From: Alphaproteobacteria bacterium
Lineage (GTDB): Bacteria > Myxococcota_A > UBA796 > GCA-2862545
NCBI GenBank assembly: GCA_020632925.1
Contig: JACKER010000010.1
Location: forward strand, 62,001 to 126,000
Reading direction: 5' to 3'
DNA: 64,000 bases
Below the pieces are notes generated by a model, which saw nothing but the letters and a program-made list of their open reading frames with translations, was not told where the DNA came from and searched no databases. The position numbers and the translations under genes are program-made. Positions 8,724 to 16,816 of the stretch are shown here, one piece after another. Within the stretch, counting starts at the first letter, position 1. Each line of letters begins with the position of its first letter.

Positions 8724-10463
8724 TCAGATGCTGATGGACTGGAGGATGCGGGAGGGCAGCAGGTGCGGGTAGGGCATCAGGCGGCCGATGTCGCGGGTCT
8801 CGGTGGCGGTCTCGATCTCCGAGAGCGCCGCCTGGAAGCGCGAGACGACCCGGTGCATGCGAAGGTCCGTGAACTGGAGCAGCCCATAGTCGCCGAGGCG
8901 GGACTCGCGCACGTCCGACAGCAGGTAGACCATCGTGGTGTCCTCGATGGCGATACGCCACGGTGGCAACATCTTCAGCAGCTCGGCTTCCTCGTCGGGC
9001 GTGGAGGCGTCGGGCATCGGGCGGTAGGCGGCGCCCGGCATGTTCGTCGGGAAGCCCATGTTCGGGAACTGCGTGAAGTTGACGGCGCTGTGCTGTGGCC
9101 CGGCGATCCAGATCAGGCGCGCGAGGAGGAAGCCCAGCTCGGCGCGGGTGTTCGCGGGAGGCACGCCGGTCAGGCGCCCACCGTCGGCGGCCGAGAGCTC
9201 GCGGACGAAGCCCTGGAGCTCCACGTCACCGGCGACGTCGGCGTCCGTCGCGTAGTAGAGCGCGACCACCTCGTCGGTGTAGGTCCGAAGCGCGTTCCAG
9301 ATGGGCAGCCCGTCGTCGCGGTACGGGTGGGCGGTGAGGTCCATGAGCCCGCGGTCACGCAGATCGTCGGGGGGCGCGGTGCGATCGAGGGGGTAGGTGT
9401 CGAGCCCCTTCTTCACGACGGATGCGAACGCCTCGATCGTGGGCGCGAAGCAGCGGTCCACCGTGCCGCCCGGGGCGATGAGGGAGGTCTTGGCCGAGTG
9501 GTTGATGGCGGCCGTGACGTGTACGTGGGGTGAGAGCAGGACGAAGAGCGGGTGCCGCTCCGCGAGCTGGCGGTGCATGGCGAGCCAGACCGCCTCCATC
9601 ACCATGTGCGTGCGACCGAGGTGGGCCCAACCCTCGTGGACGTTGGCGTCCGCGATCTGCACGGCCGTGCGCGCCATCCACCAGCGCCACCCGTCGGCCG
9701 GCGTGAACAGGGCGCTGGTCGACGGATCCTGGCCGACCTGGATGGCGACGGGCAGCAGGGTGCCGGTCCCCTTCTCGGCGGCGAACAGCGCGAGCGGCGC
9801 ACCGAGGTGCTTGACCAGGCCGTCGGTCGTGCCGGTCGGCACCCCGTCGAGCGGCGCGTAGTCCGCGAGGTAGACCCGCCCCTCGGCGAGCGCTGCGGCC
9901 AGCGAGTCACCCTCGCCCATGCCCCGGCGCCAGATCGCCTCGGTCACGGGGAAGTGGTCGGGGATCCGCGTGCACCGGGCCAGCACCATCGGGTTCACGC
10001 CCGCGACCCGCTGCCAGGCGAAGGCCTCGTCCTGGCGCCGGGGCGTGTCGTGGAAGAAGGCCACGACGTCGGGCGCCTTCCACACGCGGTAGAGCTCCTC
10101 GTACTCGGACCAGGAGGTGGGCGGGCGCTGGGACATCGCGGCGGCCAGGGCCTGCGGGGTCTGGAAGAGCGAGTCGTGCAGGTCGGAGCCACGGATGGAC
10201 TCGAACCGCTTCCGCACGATGGCCTCGAACTCACCCGACTCGAGCCCCTCGATGGCCATGGCGCCCAGGTTGGCCGCGATGGCGAGGTAGCTCTTGAGCG
10301 TCCGCACCGTGTACGGGATCGGGTACTCGTCCTCCTCGGGGAGCGTGGCCCCCGTCGCGACGCCGGGCGGCCAGTCGTAGGCGTAGGTCCAGGTCTGGCG
10401 GCTCTGCTGGAGCTGGCTGCTCCGCCCCGCCGGATCGTCGTCTGAAGCTGGCAAGCTCGGCAT
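8724..10463 (-). CDS. Lipoxygenase family protein (paralogue B)
   Basis: This 579-residue lipoxygenase is first in the lipoxygenase-kinase operon. Its iron ligands are intact: H281-x4-H286 (AHLGRTHMVME), H458-x3-N462 (QHSAVNF) and a canonical C-terminus SISI. The conserved block HRQLAERHPLFVLLSPH follows the first His pair. The start was set at the ATG at 10463 because GGAGGTCAG lies directly upstream; the frame stays open further up through the 7-bp repeat tract, but those codons look like repeats and not protein. No signal peptide is present. The gene diverges from the M16 peptidase gene across a 236-bp region holding the repeat tract. A product-signalling role with the downstream kinase is inference. 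Confidence 0.9.
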   Translation of the reverse strand: MPSLPASDDDPAGRSSQLQQSRQTWTYAYDWPPGVATGATLPEEDEYPIPYTVRTLKSYLAIAANLGAMAIEGLESGEFEAIVRKRFESIRGSDLHDSLFQTPQALAAAMSQRPPTSWSEYEELYRVWKAPDVVAFFHDTPRRQDEAFAWQRVAGVNPMVLARCTRIPDHFPVTEAIWRRGMGEGDSLAAALAEGRVYLADYAPLDGVPTGTTDGLVKHLGAPLALFAAEKGTGTLLPVAIQVGQDPSTSALFTPADGWRWWMARTAVQIADANVHEGWAHLGRTHMVMEAVWLAMHRQLAERHPLFVLLSPHVHVTAAINHSAKTSLIAPGGTVDRCFAPTIEAFASVVKKGLDTYPLDRTAPPDDLRDRGLMDLTAHPYRDDGLPIWNALRTYTDEVVALYYATDADVAGDVELQGFVRELSAADGGRLTGVPPANTRAELGFLLARLIWIAGPQHSAVNFTQFPNMGFPTNMPGAAYRPMPDASTPDEEAELLKMLPPWRIAIEDTTMVYLLSDVRESRLGDYGLLQFTDLRMHRVVSRFQAALSEIETATETRDIGRLMPYPHLLPSRILQSISI

Positions 10464-10546
10464 CTGACCTCCGGGCGCACGATAGCCGAAGTGGCGAGCG
10501 AGATGCATCCACCCGGGGATGCCCGGGCAAGGGCCCCGGTCCGCCC

Positions 10547-10644
10547 GAGCCCGGAGCCCGGAGCCTGGAGCCCGGAGCCTGGAGCCCGTAGCCCGGAGCC
10601 CGTAGCCCGTAGCCCGGAGCCCGGAGCCCGGAGCCTGTAGCCTC
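10547..10644. repeat. Fourteen tandem 7-bp units, (G/T)AGCC(C/T)G
   Basis: The tract is built of units GAGCCCG, GAGCCTG and TAGCCCG, the last being TAGCCTC. It lies about 84 bp upstream of the first lipoxygenase start and about 55 bp upstream of the M16 peptidase start, that is in the shared divergent promoter region. A unit of seven bases changes helical phasing by slippage and could alter transcription of either gene, but no promoter was located with confidence. Confidence 0.85.
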
Positions 10645-10699
10645 CGAAGCCCTGCCCCGAATCCCCCCGAGCCTGTTACGACGGGCGGCCGAGGTGAGG

Positions 10700-11998
10700 A
10701 TGATGCTGGTGACGTGGCTGGGCGCGGCGGCGCTCGCGCAGGACCTGCCCTTCGAGCAGTACACCCTGGACAACGGCCTGACCGTCGTCCTCCACGAGGA
10801 TCACGCGCTGCCGCAGGTCGTCGTGAACACCTGGTACCGCGTGGGCAGCAAGGACGAGGTCGCCGGTCGCAGCGGGTTCGCACACCTGTTCGAGCACCTC
10901 ATGTTCATGGGGACCGACCGGTTGCCCGACAACGGCTTCGACGTGGTCATGGAGGGCCACGGCGGCTGGAACAACGCGTTCACCTTCGAGGACGGCACCA
11001 ACTACTACGACGTGGGGCCCGCCGAGCTCGTCGACACCTTCCTGTGGATGGAGGCGGACCGCATGTCCGCCCTCGGCGAGGCGATGACGCAGGAGAAGCT
11101 CGATCTCCAGCGCGACGTCGTGCGCAACGAGCGGCGCCAGAACACCGAGGATCGGCCGTACGGCAGGGTCCGCCTCTATCTTCCGCAGATGATGTACCCC
11201 GAGGGCCACCCGTACGCGCACAGCGTGATCGGGACCCACGAGGACCTGATGGCGGCCTCCCTCCAGGACGTGAAGGACTTCTTCGCGAGCTGGTACGTGC
11301 CGAACAACGCCATCCTCGTGGTTGCCGGCGACTTCGACCCGGCCGCCGTCAAGGCCGCCGTGGCGCACGACTTCGGCGCCATCCCCGGCAAGCCGCTGCC
11401 CGAGCGCGCCAGCCCCGAGCCCGTCACCTCCCCCACCGAGGCCGACCGGACCATCGAGGACCGCGTCGACGCCGCTCGCCTCGACCTGTACTGGCACAGC
11501 GCGCGCGCCCTCTCCGACGACGACGCGAAGATGTCGCTCATCGCCAACCTGCTCGGCGGCGGCGAGTCGAGCCGGCTGTACCGCAAGCTCGTCCTGACCG
11601 GAAAGGCGCAGGACGTGACCGTGTTCCAGGACGGGCTCGAGTGGGACGGGACCTTCGCGCTGCGGGTCACGGCCCTCGACGGCACGCCGATCGAGGAGCT
11701 GGAGGCCGCGGTGCGGGAGGAGCTCGCCACCCTCGCGGCCACCCCGCCGACCGACGACGAGATGGCGCTCCTCCGGAACCAGCTCGAGTTCGGCACCATG
11801 TACTCGATCCAGCGCCTGCAGGACCGCGCGCTGCGCCTCGCCCAGTACGCCGCCTACACCGGTGACCCAGGGTGGCTCGCGAAGGACCTCGACCGCTCCC
11901 GACGCGTCCAGGCCGCGGACCTGTCGGACGCCACGCGCCGGCTGCTGGTCGAGGGCACGCCCGTGCGCATCGTCGTCACCCCCCAGGCGGAGAAGTGA
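10700..11998 (+). CDS. M16 family zinc metallopeptidase, catalytic subunit
   Basis: This 432-residue secreted peptidase has the inverted zinc motif H62-L-F-E65-H66 (FAHLFEHLMFMG) and the downstream conserved RNERRQN segment that supplies the third zinc ligand. The rest follows the two-lobe pitrilysin/processing-peptidase fold. The ATG at 10700 (or the next ATG at 10703) follows a GAGGTGAGG site. A GTG at 10694 inside that site was rejected. The N-terminus MMLVTWLGAAALA-Q is a very short, uncharged signal peptide, so the enzyme acts in the periplasm or beyond. The next gene starts 2 bp after the stop and encodes a partner without the zinc motif, the usual active/inactive M16 pair. Confidence 0.92.
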   Translation: MMLVTWLGAAALAQDLPFEQYTLDNGLTVVLHEDHALPQVVVNTWYRVGSKDEVAGRSGFAHLFEHLMFMGTDRLPDNGFDVVMEGHGGWNNAFTFEDGTNYYDVGPAELVDTFLWMEADRMSALGEAMTQEKLDLQRDVVRNERRQNTEDRPYGRVRLYLPQMMYPEGHPYAHSVIGTHEDLMAASLQDVKDFFASWYVPNNAILVVAGDFDPAAVKAAVAHDFGAIPGKPLPERASPEPVTSPTEADRTIEDRVDAARLDLYWHSARALSDDDAKMSLIANLLGGGESSRLYRKLVLTGKAQDVTVFQDGLEWDGTFALRVTALDGTPIEELEAAVREELATLAATPPTDDEMALLRNQLEFGTMYSIQRLQDRALRLAQYAAYTGDPGWLAKDLDRSRRVQAADLSDATRRLLVEGTPVRIVVTPQAEK

Positions 11999-12000
11999 TC

Positions 12001-13416
12001 ATGTTGCTGTCCCTGCTCGCTCTCTCCGCGCACGCGGCACCCGCTCCCGCGCAGGTCGTCGAGATCGACGCCGCCATCGACTGGCTCGGCCCGATCCCCG
12101 AGGTCGGCGCGCCCTCCGTCTTCGTCCCACCGACGCCCGGCACCGCCACCACGCTCGGCGGACGCCCGGTGTGGGTCGTCGAGGACCACGTGCTGCCCAT
12201 CGTCAGCGTGGTGCTCTCCGTCGCTGGCGGCTCGTCCACCGACCCCGCCGGGAAGGCCGGACGCGCTGCGCTCGCCGACCAGATGATGCGCCAGGGCGCC
12301 GGCGAGCGGGACGCGACCGCCTTCGCAGCACTGGTCGAGCGCGAGGCCATCGAGCTCGACGTGAGCACCGGCCGCGAGGGCTCCACGATCTCGTTCACCT
12401 GCAATCGCGACAAGCTCGATCTGGCGCTGGACCTCGTCGCCGACATGATCCTCCGCCCCACGCTGCTCGAGGAGGACCTGGTCCGCGAGCGCGGGCTGGA
12501 GGTGGCGGCCCTCGAGCAGGCGGACAACGAGCCCGGCAGCGTCGCCTCTCGGCTGGCCTGGGCGGCGTGGTGGGGCGCGGACCACCCGTACGGCCACCCG
12601 TCCGCGGGGCTGGCGGACACGCTCGGGACCCTCACGCGCAAGGACGCGAAGGCGTACCACAAGGCCTACTGGACGCCGACGACGCTGACGGTGACGGCCG
12701 CCGGCGACCTCACCGCCGCCGACCTCGCGTCCCGCATCGATGCCCGCCTGGGCGGCTGGAAGGCGCGAGCGGCCAAGCTCCCCACGATCACCGAGGCCCC
12801 CGAGCAGGCACGCACCGTCATCGCCGCCGACCGGCCCGGCAGCGCCCAGACCACGCTGTTCCTGATGATGCGTGGCGAGGGCATCGGCGAGGGCGAGGCG
12901 CTGGACCTCGGCTCCGTCGTGCTCGGCGGCACCTTCACGTCCCGCCTCAACGCCAAGCTGCGGGAGGAGAAGGGCTACACCTACGGTGCTCGCGCGGGCA
13001 CGGTCGAGCTCGCGAAGGGCGGCGGCGTCGTCCAGGTCTACACCTCCGTACGGACGGACGCGACGGGCGCTGCCCTGGCGGACCTGCTGGGCGAGCTCGA
13101 GCGCGCGCAGGAGGGCATCACGGACGACGAGCTCACCAAGGCGATCGGCGCCTGGCGCCAGGACGTGCTGGCGGCCATGGAGACGCGCGACGCGGCGGCG
13201 GGCATCTTCGCGCGCTGGGAGCGGGCCGGCCGTCCGCCGTCGTCGCTGGCCGACGAGCTGCGCACGATCGAGGGCACGACGACCGCCGCCGTGGACGAAG
13301 CGCTCCACACCTACGGCCCACAGGCCGAGCAGGTCCTGGTCCTGGTCGGCGACAAGGCCGCCATCGCGTCGCAGCTCGAGGAGATCGGCCTGACCGGCGT
13401 GAGCTGGGTCGAGTGA
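12001..13416 (+). CDS. M16 family peptidase-like protein, non-catalytic subunit
   Basis: The 471-residue protein has the M16 fold pattern (LPIVSVVLSVAGGSS..., the EKGYTYGARA loop and paired lobes), but where the zinc HxxEH should be it reads RAALADQMM, so it cannot bind the catalytic zinc. It therefore probably forms a heterodimer with the active subunit encoded 2 bp upstream and supplies the substrate-binding GYTYG arginine/tyrosine face. MLLSLLALSAHA-A is a short uncharged signal peptide, preceded by GGAGAAG. The stop overlaps the GTG start of the next gene by four bases. Confidence 0.9.
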   Translation: MLLSLLALSAHAAPAPAQVVEIDAAIDWLGPIPEVGAPSVFVPPTPGTATTLGGRPVWVVEDHVLPIVSVVLSVAGGSSTDPAGKAGRAALADQMMRQGAGERDATAFAALVEREAIELDVSTGREGSTISFTCNRDKLDLALDLVADMILRPTLLEEDLVRERGLEVAALEQADNEPGSVASRLAWAAWWGADHPYGHPSAGLADTLGTLTRKDAKAYHKAYWTPTTLTVTAAGDLTAADLASRIDARLGGWKARAAKLPTITEAPEQARTVIAADRPGSAQTTLFLMMRGEGIGEGEALDLGSVVLGGTFTSRLNAKLREEKGYTYGARAGTVELAKGGGVVQVYTSVRTDATGAALADLLGELERAQEGITDDELTKAIGAWRQDVLAAMETRDAAAGIFARWERAGRPPSSLADELRTIEGTTTAAVDEALHTYGPQAEQVLVLVGDKAAIASQLEEIGLTGVSWVE

Positions 13417-14054
13417 GGCGGGCGCTGCAGGCGCTGGGGGCTCTCGTGGCCCTCGTCCTCGCCGCCGCCGGCGTGCTGCTGGCGGTCGTCGCCCTGCAGC
13501 CGTCGACGACGCACATCGAGCGAGCGCACGTCCTGCCGCAGGCGCCCTCCGTCGTCTTCCCGCTCGTGGACGACATGGCCGCGTTCGCCGAGTGGAACCC
13601 CTGGCGCGACCTCGAGCCCGACGCCACCGTCAAGGTCTCGCCCGAGTCCCGAGGTGTGGGGGCCTGGTACGCCTGGCAGGGCGAACAGGTCGGGCGAGGC
13701 CGGATGGTCGTGACCTCCACCCGACCCGGGGTGCAGGTGGACGCGCGGCTCGAGTTCATCGAGCCCTTCGAGTCCGAGGCGCACGTCACCTTCACGCTCG
13801 AGCCCACGCACGACCAGGGCACGCGGGTGGTCTGGGGGTATGACAGCGTCAACTCGCTGACGGCGAAGGCCGCCGGCCTGATGGTGGACGTGGACGCGAT
13901 GCTCGGGGCCGACTTCGAACGTGGCCTGGACAAGCTGGCCGCCATGGCCGCCGAGCGCGACGACGGGCGCGCCCGGGCCGAGGCCGAGGCGGCGGCGGCG
14001 GAAGCGGCGCGGATCCGGGCGGAAGAGGCCGCGACGGCCGAGCGGGCGCCCTAG
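13413..14054 (+). CDS. SRPBCC (polyketide cyclase-like) protein with N-terminal membrane anchor
   Basis: The 213-residue protein starts with a positively charged anchor (MRRALQALGALVALVLAAAGVLLAVVAL) and then shows the SRPBCC/START-like pattern: HVLPQAPSVVFPLVDDMAAFAEWNPW, AWYAWQGEQVGRGRMVV and FEPTHDQGTRVVWGYD. Such domains bind hydrophobic ligands in a helix-grip cavity. The C-terminus is a charged Ala/Glu/Arg helix (AEAEAAAAEAARIRAEEAAT), probably coiled. It is third in the M16 operon by a GTGA overlap. The ligand is unknown. Confidence 0.8.
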   Translation: MRRALQALGALVALVLAAAGVLLAVVALQPSTTHIERAHVLPQAPSVVFPLVDDMAAFAEWNPWRDLEPDATVKVSPESRGVGAWYAWQGEQVGRGRMVVTSTRPGVQVDARLEFIEPFESEAHVTFTLEPTHDQGTRVVWGYDSVNSLTAKAAGLMVDVDAMLGADFERGLDKLAAMAAERDDGRARAEAEAAAAEAARIRAEEAATAERAP

Positions 14055-14092
14055 GGTAGGAAGCCAGGGGACGCGGGAGCGCTACGCTGAAG

Positions 14093-14123
14093 AGCAGGTT
14101 GCTGACTTGTTCAGCAACCTGCT
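14093..14123. terminator. 13-bp perfect hairpin between convergent genes
   Basis: AGCAGGTTGCTGA pairs perfectly with TCAGCAACCTGCT across a five-base loop. It sits 38 bp after the SRPBCC stop and just before the stop of the convergent gene at 14130. Position and symmetry suit a bidirectional transcription terminator, although no T-tract follows on either strand. A REP-like element is the alternative. Confidence 0.6.
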
Positions 14124-14129
14124 AGCCGA

Positions 14130-15212
14130 CTACCGGTCGAGGACGAAGACCAGGCCGAGCGATCCACCGAGCTCCTGGTGCGCGAGCTCGATCGTGCCGC
14201 CGTCCTCGACGAACGCGGCGTGCTTGGCGGCCACACCCACCACGGCGCCCACGGGACCGTGGCTCAGCACCGCGCTCCCGCGCGCGTGCCAGGCGGCGGC
14301 CGAGGCGCCCCCGACGGCCTGGAGCGACACGAAGGACACGGGCCGCACGCGCACGCCGAGCTCGGGCTGCGGCAGGAGCACGGTGCGCCGCCCCTCGTCG
14401 ACGCGGACCACCCCCGTCACCACGCCCGCTCCCGCCGAGACCGCGACCGGGCCGAACCCCACACCCACGAGCCCCGCCGCGTCGAGCCCGGGCCCCTGGC
14501 CGAGCACAGCATTGCCCCAGACGTCCCAGCCGAGCGCGAGCGGCGCCGGCTGGATCCACCCGAGGGTCGCGCCGCCGACGGACACACCGGTCTCGGCTTC
14601 GTCCGGGAGGTGGTCGTTGGGCTCGCTGGGTGCCTGGTTCCGCGAGGCGAGCCCGGCCGCCGGACCCACGACGAGCCAGCTCCCGAACGAGGTGGAGCTC
14701 TTCTGCGCCGGGACCGGATCGGGAGGGGGTCGCGGAGGCGTCCACGAGGCGGGCAGCTTCCCGTCGCGCAGGACCACCGTCTGCAGCTCGCCCTCGTGTC
14801 GACGCTGCACCACGTGCAGCCCCGAGAGATCGCGAATCGCGTCCACCGAGCGCCCGTCGATCCAGTACGGATCGGCGGTCGGCAACGGCTCCACCGTGTC
14901 CGCTGGCGGTGGCGGGGCCCACTCGCGCAGCGCGGGCGGGCCGAGGTCACGCGGCACCTCCGGCCAGGTCCGCAACGCGGTGGTCAGCGGCACGCTCCAG
15001 CCGCCCCCCTCGGCGTTCAACGCCACCGACCAGTGGAACAGGAAGGTCGACCACACCTCGGGATCGAGCGGGCCGTCGACGCACGGCAGCTCCGTCTCCA
15101 CCCGGTCCGCCAGCCGTTGGAAGCCAGCGAGGTCCTCGGCGAACAGCAGATCCCTGCCCTCGTCCACCCGCTGCTGGAGCTCCGCCGCCGGCCACGCCTC
15201 GCACGCGGGCAT
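14130..15212 (-). CDS. Hypothetical protein with barrel-like C-terminal half, partner of the upstream kinase
   Basis: I do not recognise this 360-residue protein. Residues 1-60 form a helical segment (MPACEAWPAAELQQRVDEGRDLLFAEDLAGFQRLADRV...). A Pro-rich linker (PPRPPPDPVPAQ) follows. The second half alternates hydrophobic and small residues in glycine-separated strands (WLVVGPAAGLAS, VGVGFGPVAVSAGAGVVTG, LGGSLGLVFVLDR), as in outer-membrane beta-barrels ending in a strand. No signal peptide is visible. The ATG overlaps the TGA of the transmembrane kinase gene by one base, so the pair is translationally coupled. A role as target or output of that kinase is inference. Confidence 0.6.
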   Translation of the reverse strand: MPACEAWPAAELQQRVDEGRDLLFAEDLAGFQRLADRVETELPCVDGPLDPEVWSTFLFHWSVALNAEGGGWSVPLTTALRTWPEVPRDLGPPALREWAPPPPADTVEPLPTADPYWIDGRSVDAIRDLSGLHVVQRRHEGELQTVVLRDGKLPASWTPPRPPPDPVPAQKSSTSFGSWLVVGPAAGLASRNQAPSEPNDHLPDEAETGVSVGGATLGWIQPAPLALGWDVWGNAVLGQGPGLDAAGLVGVGFGPVAVSAGAGVVTGVVRVDEGRRTVLLPQPELGVRVRPVSFVSLQAVGGASAAAWHARGSAVLSHGPVGAVVGVAAKHAAFVEDGGTIELAHQELGGSLGLVFVLDR

Positions 15213-16816
15213 CAGCGGGTGACCTGGCAGGCGTAGGTCACGCGGCTGCACCGCACCGTGACCTGCTCGTCGGCGGCGAGCTCCACGACCCCGGACTGCT
15301 GGTACCCCGAGCCGAAGTCGGCCCACAGCGTCCAGGTCCCCGCCGCCAGGTCGCCACCCGTCGATGTCCGATACCCCGAACGGCGGAGCTCGACGGGGGT
15401 GGCGCTGGCGACCACGACATGCCCGGTCTTCGGACGCACCACGGGAGCGGGAGCGGGAGCGGGTGCTGGCGCCGGCTCCGGCGCTGCCACGGGCTCCGGC
15501 GGAAGGACCGGCTGGGGCTCGAGCTCGGGCTCGGGCGACGCAGGTTCGGGCGCAGGCGCTGGCGCTGGCTCGACCACGGGCGCAGGGGCAGGCGCCGCGA
15601 CCGGGACGGGGGCTGGCGTCGGGGGCGTCGACGGCTGACGCGCCGACCAGGCGAGCGCGAGCAGCGCGAGGACCAGCACCACCGCACCGGCTCCCACCGC
15701 CGCCCCGGCGGCCCCCACACCGGTCATCCCCACGCCGATCAGCCCCACCCGGCTCCATCCGCCGGTCGTGGTGTCGCCCCGCTCCAGGGTGTCGGAGACC
15801 CCCGCTGGCGTCGGTACCGGGCGCTTGCTGCCGAAGTTCTCCATCGCCTCGACCAGCGTTCGCTTCTCCTCGGTCGGGCGCCCGTCCTCCGGCCAGTCCC
15901 AGGTCTTGCACCAACGCCGCAGCGGCGGGCCCTCGAGCGAATCGGCGATCACCTCGCACCGCGACGAGACCTGCTCGGCCGTCGGCCGGTCACCCTCCCC
16001 GAAGGCCAGCATGGACCGCAGCAGCTCGGCCACGGGCTCCGGGAGCTCGAGCGGCTCGAGCCTCGGCAGCACGTACCGGTCGAAGCGGCCCTGATCGACC
16101 GACAGCGCCACCTGCTCGTGGCTCTCGAGCTCCCCGAACAGCGAACGGCCGCACACCCCCTCGAACAGCACGCACCCGAGCGAGAACACGTCGCTCGCCG
16201 GGAGCACGTCACGCCCCGGATCGAAGCGCTCGGGCGCGAGGTACCCGAAGGAGCCGAGCACGACGTGGGTGGAGGTGCGAGCGTCACGGAGCGAGGCACG
16301 GGCGATGCCGAAGTCCAGCAGCTTCACGTCACCCCGGCGGCCGACCCGGATGTTCGCGGGCTTGATGTCACGGTGCACGAGGCGCAGCTCGGTGCCGTCG
16401 AAGGCCTTGGCGTGCGCCGCCGCCTCCAGCGCGTCCGCGACCCGACCGATCACCTCGAGCAACGGCCGCAGCGGCATGCGTTCCCGCTCGCCCGTCCCGA
16501 CACGGATGCAGGCCTTCAGGTCGGTGCCCTCGACGTACTCCGTGACGAGGGCGATCTTGCCGTTCAGCTCGACCAGGTCGATCACCTTGAGGATCGACGG
16601 GTGGTCGAGCATACCGAGGAGCTTGCCCTCGTCCCTCATCCGAGCGACCGCGTCGCCGCGCGGATCGAGATCCGCGTGGAGCAGCTTGACCGCCACGCGG
16701 GTGGCGATGCCCCCGGGCGAGGTCATCGTCGCCGCGAAGACCTCGCCGAACCCTCCCTTCCCCAGCCGACGATCGAGCTCGAACCGACGCGACCCGGTGT
16801 CCGAGCTCAGGTCCAT
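15212..16816 (-). CDS. Transmembrane Ser/Thr protein kinase with Pro/Ala linker and C-terminal beta domain
   Basis: The 534-residue protein has a complete kinase domain: GKGGFGEV 19-26, Lys44, HRDIKPAN from 148, DFG 168-170 and APE near 194. A Gly/Ala/Val-rich membrane helix lies at about 359-389. The extracytoplasmic part has a long PAPAPEP-type linker (about 395-475) and a 55-residue beta domain ending CSRVTYACQVTR, which may form a disulphide. Such membrane kinases sense outside conditions and phosphorylate cytoplasmic targets. The gene start overlaps the end of the MopE-repeat surface protein gene, and its stop overlaps the next gene, so the three form one unit. Confidence 0.92.
   Translation of the reverse strand: MDLSSDTGSRRFELDRRLGKGGFGEVFAATMTSPGGIATRVAVKLLHADLDPRGDAVARMRDEGKLLGMLDHPSILKVIDLVELNGKIALVTEYVEGTDLKACIRVGTGERERMPLRPLLEVIGRVADALEAAAHAKAFDGTELRLVHRDIKPANIRVGRRGDVKLLDFGIARASLRDARTSTHVVLGSFGYLAPERFDPGRDVLPASDVFSLGCVLFEGVCGRSLFGELESHEQVALSVDQGRFDRYVLPRLEPLELPEPVAELLRSMLAFGEGDRPTAEQVSSRCEVIADSLEGPPLRRWCKTWDWPEDGRPTEEKRTLVEAMENFGSKRPVPTPAGVSDTLERGDTTTGGWSRVGLIGVGMTGVGAAGAAVGAGAVVLVLALLALAWSARQPSTPPTPAPVPVAAPAPAPVVEPAPAPAPEPASPEPELEPQPVLPPEPVAAPEPAPAPAPAPAPVVRPKTGHVVVASATPVELRRSGYRTSTGGDLAAGTWTLWADFGSGYQQSGVVELAADEQVTVRCSRVTYACQVTR

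Noticed and set aside
10547..10644. Repeat tract considered as a CRISPR array.
   Set aside because: Units are 7 bp with no spacers, and there are no cas genes.
10464..10883. In-frame N-terminal extension of lipoxygenase B through the 7-bp repeats.
   Set aside because: The ATG at 10463 has a GGAGGTCAG site; the upstream part is repeat-encoded and shows no lipoxygenase similarity.
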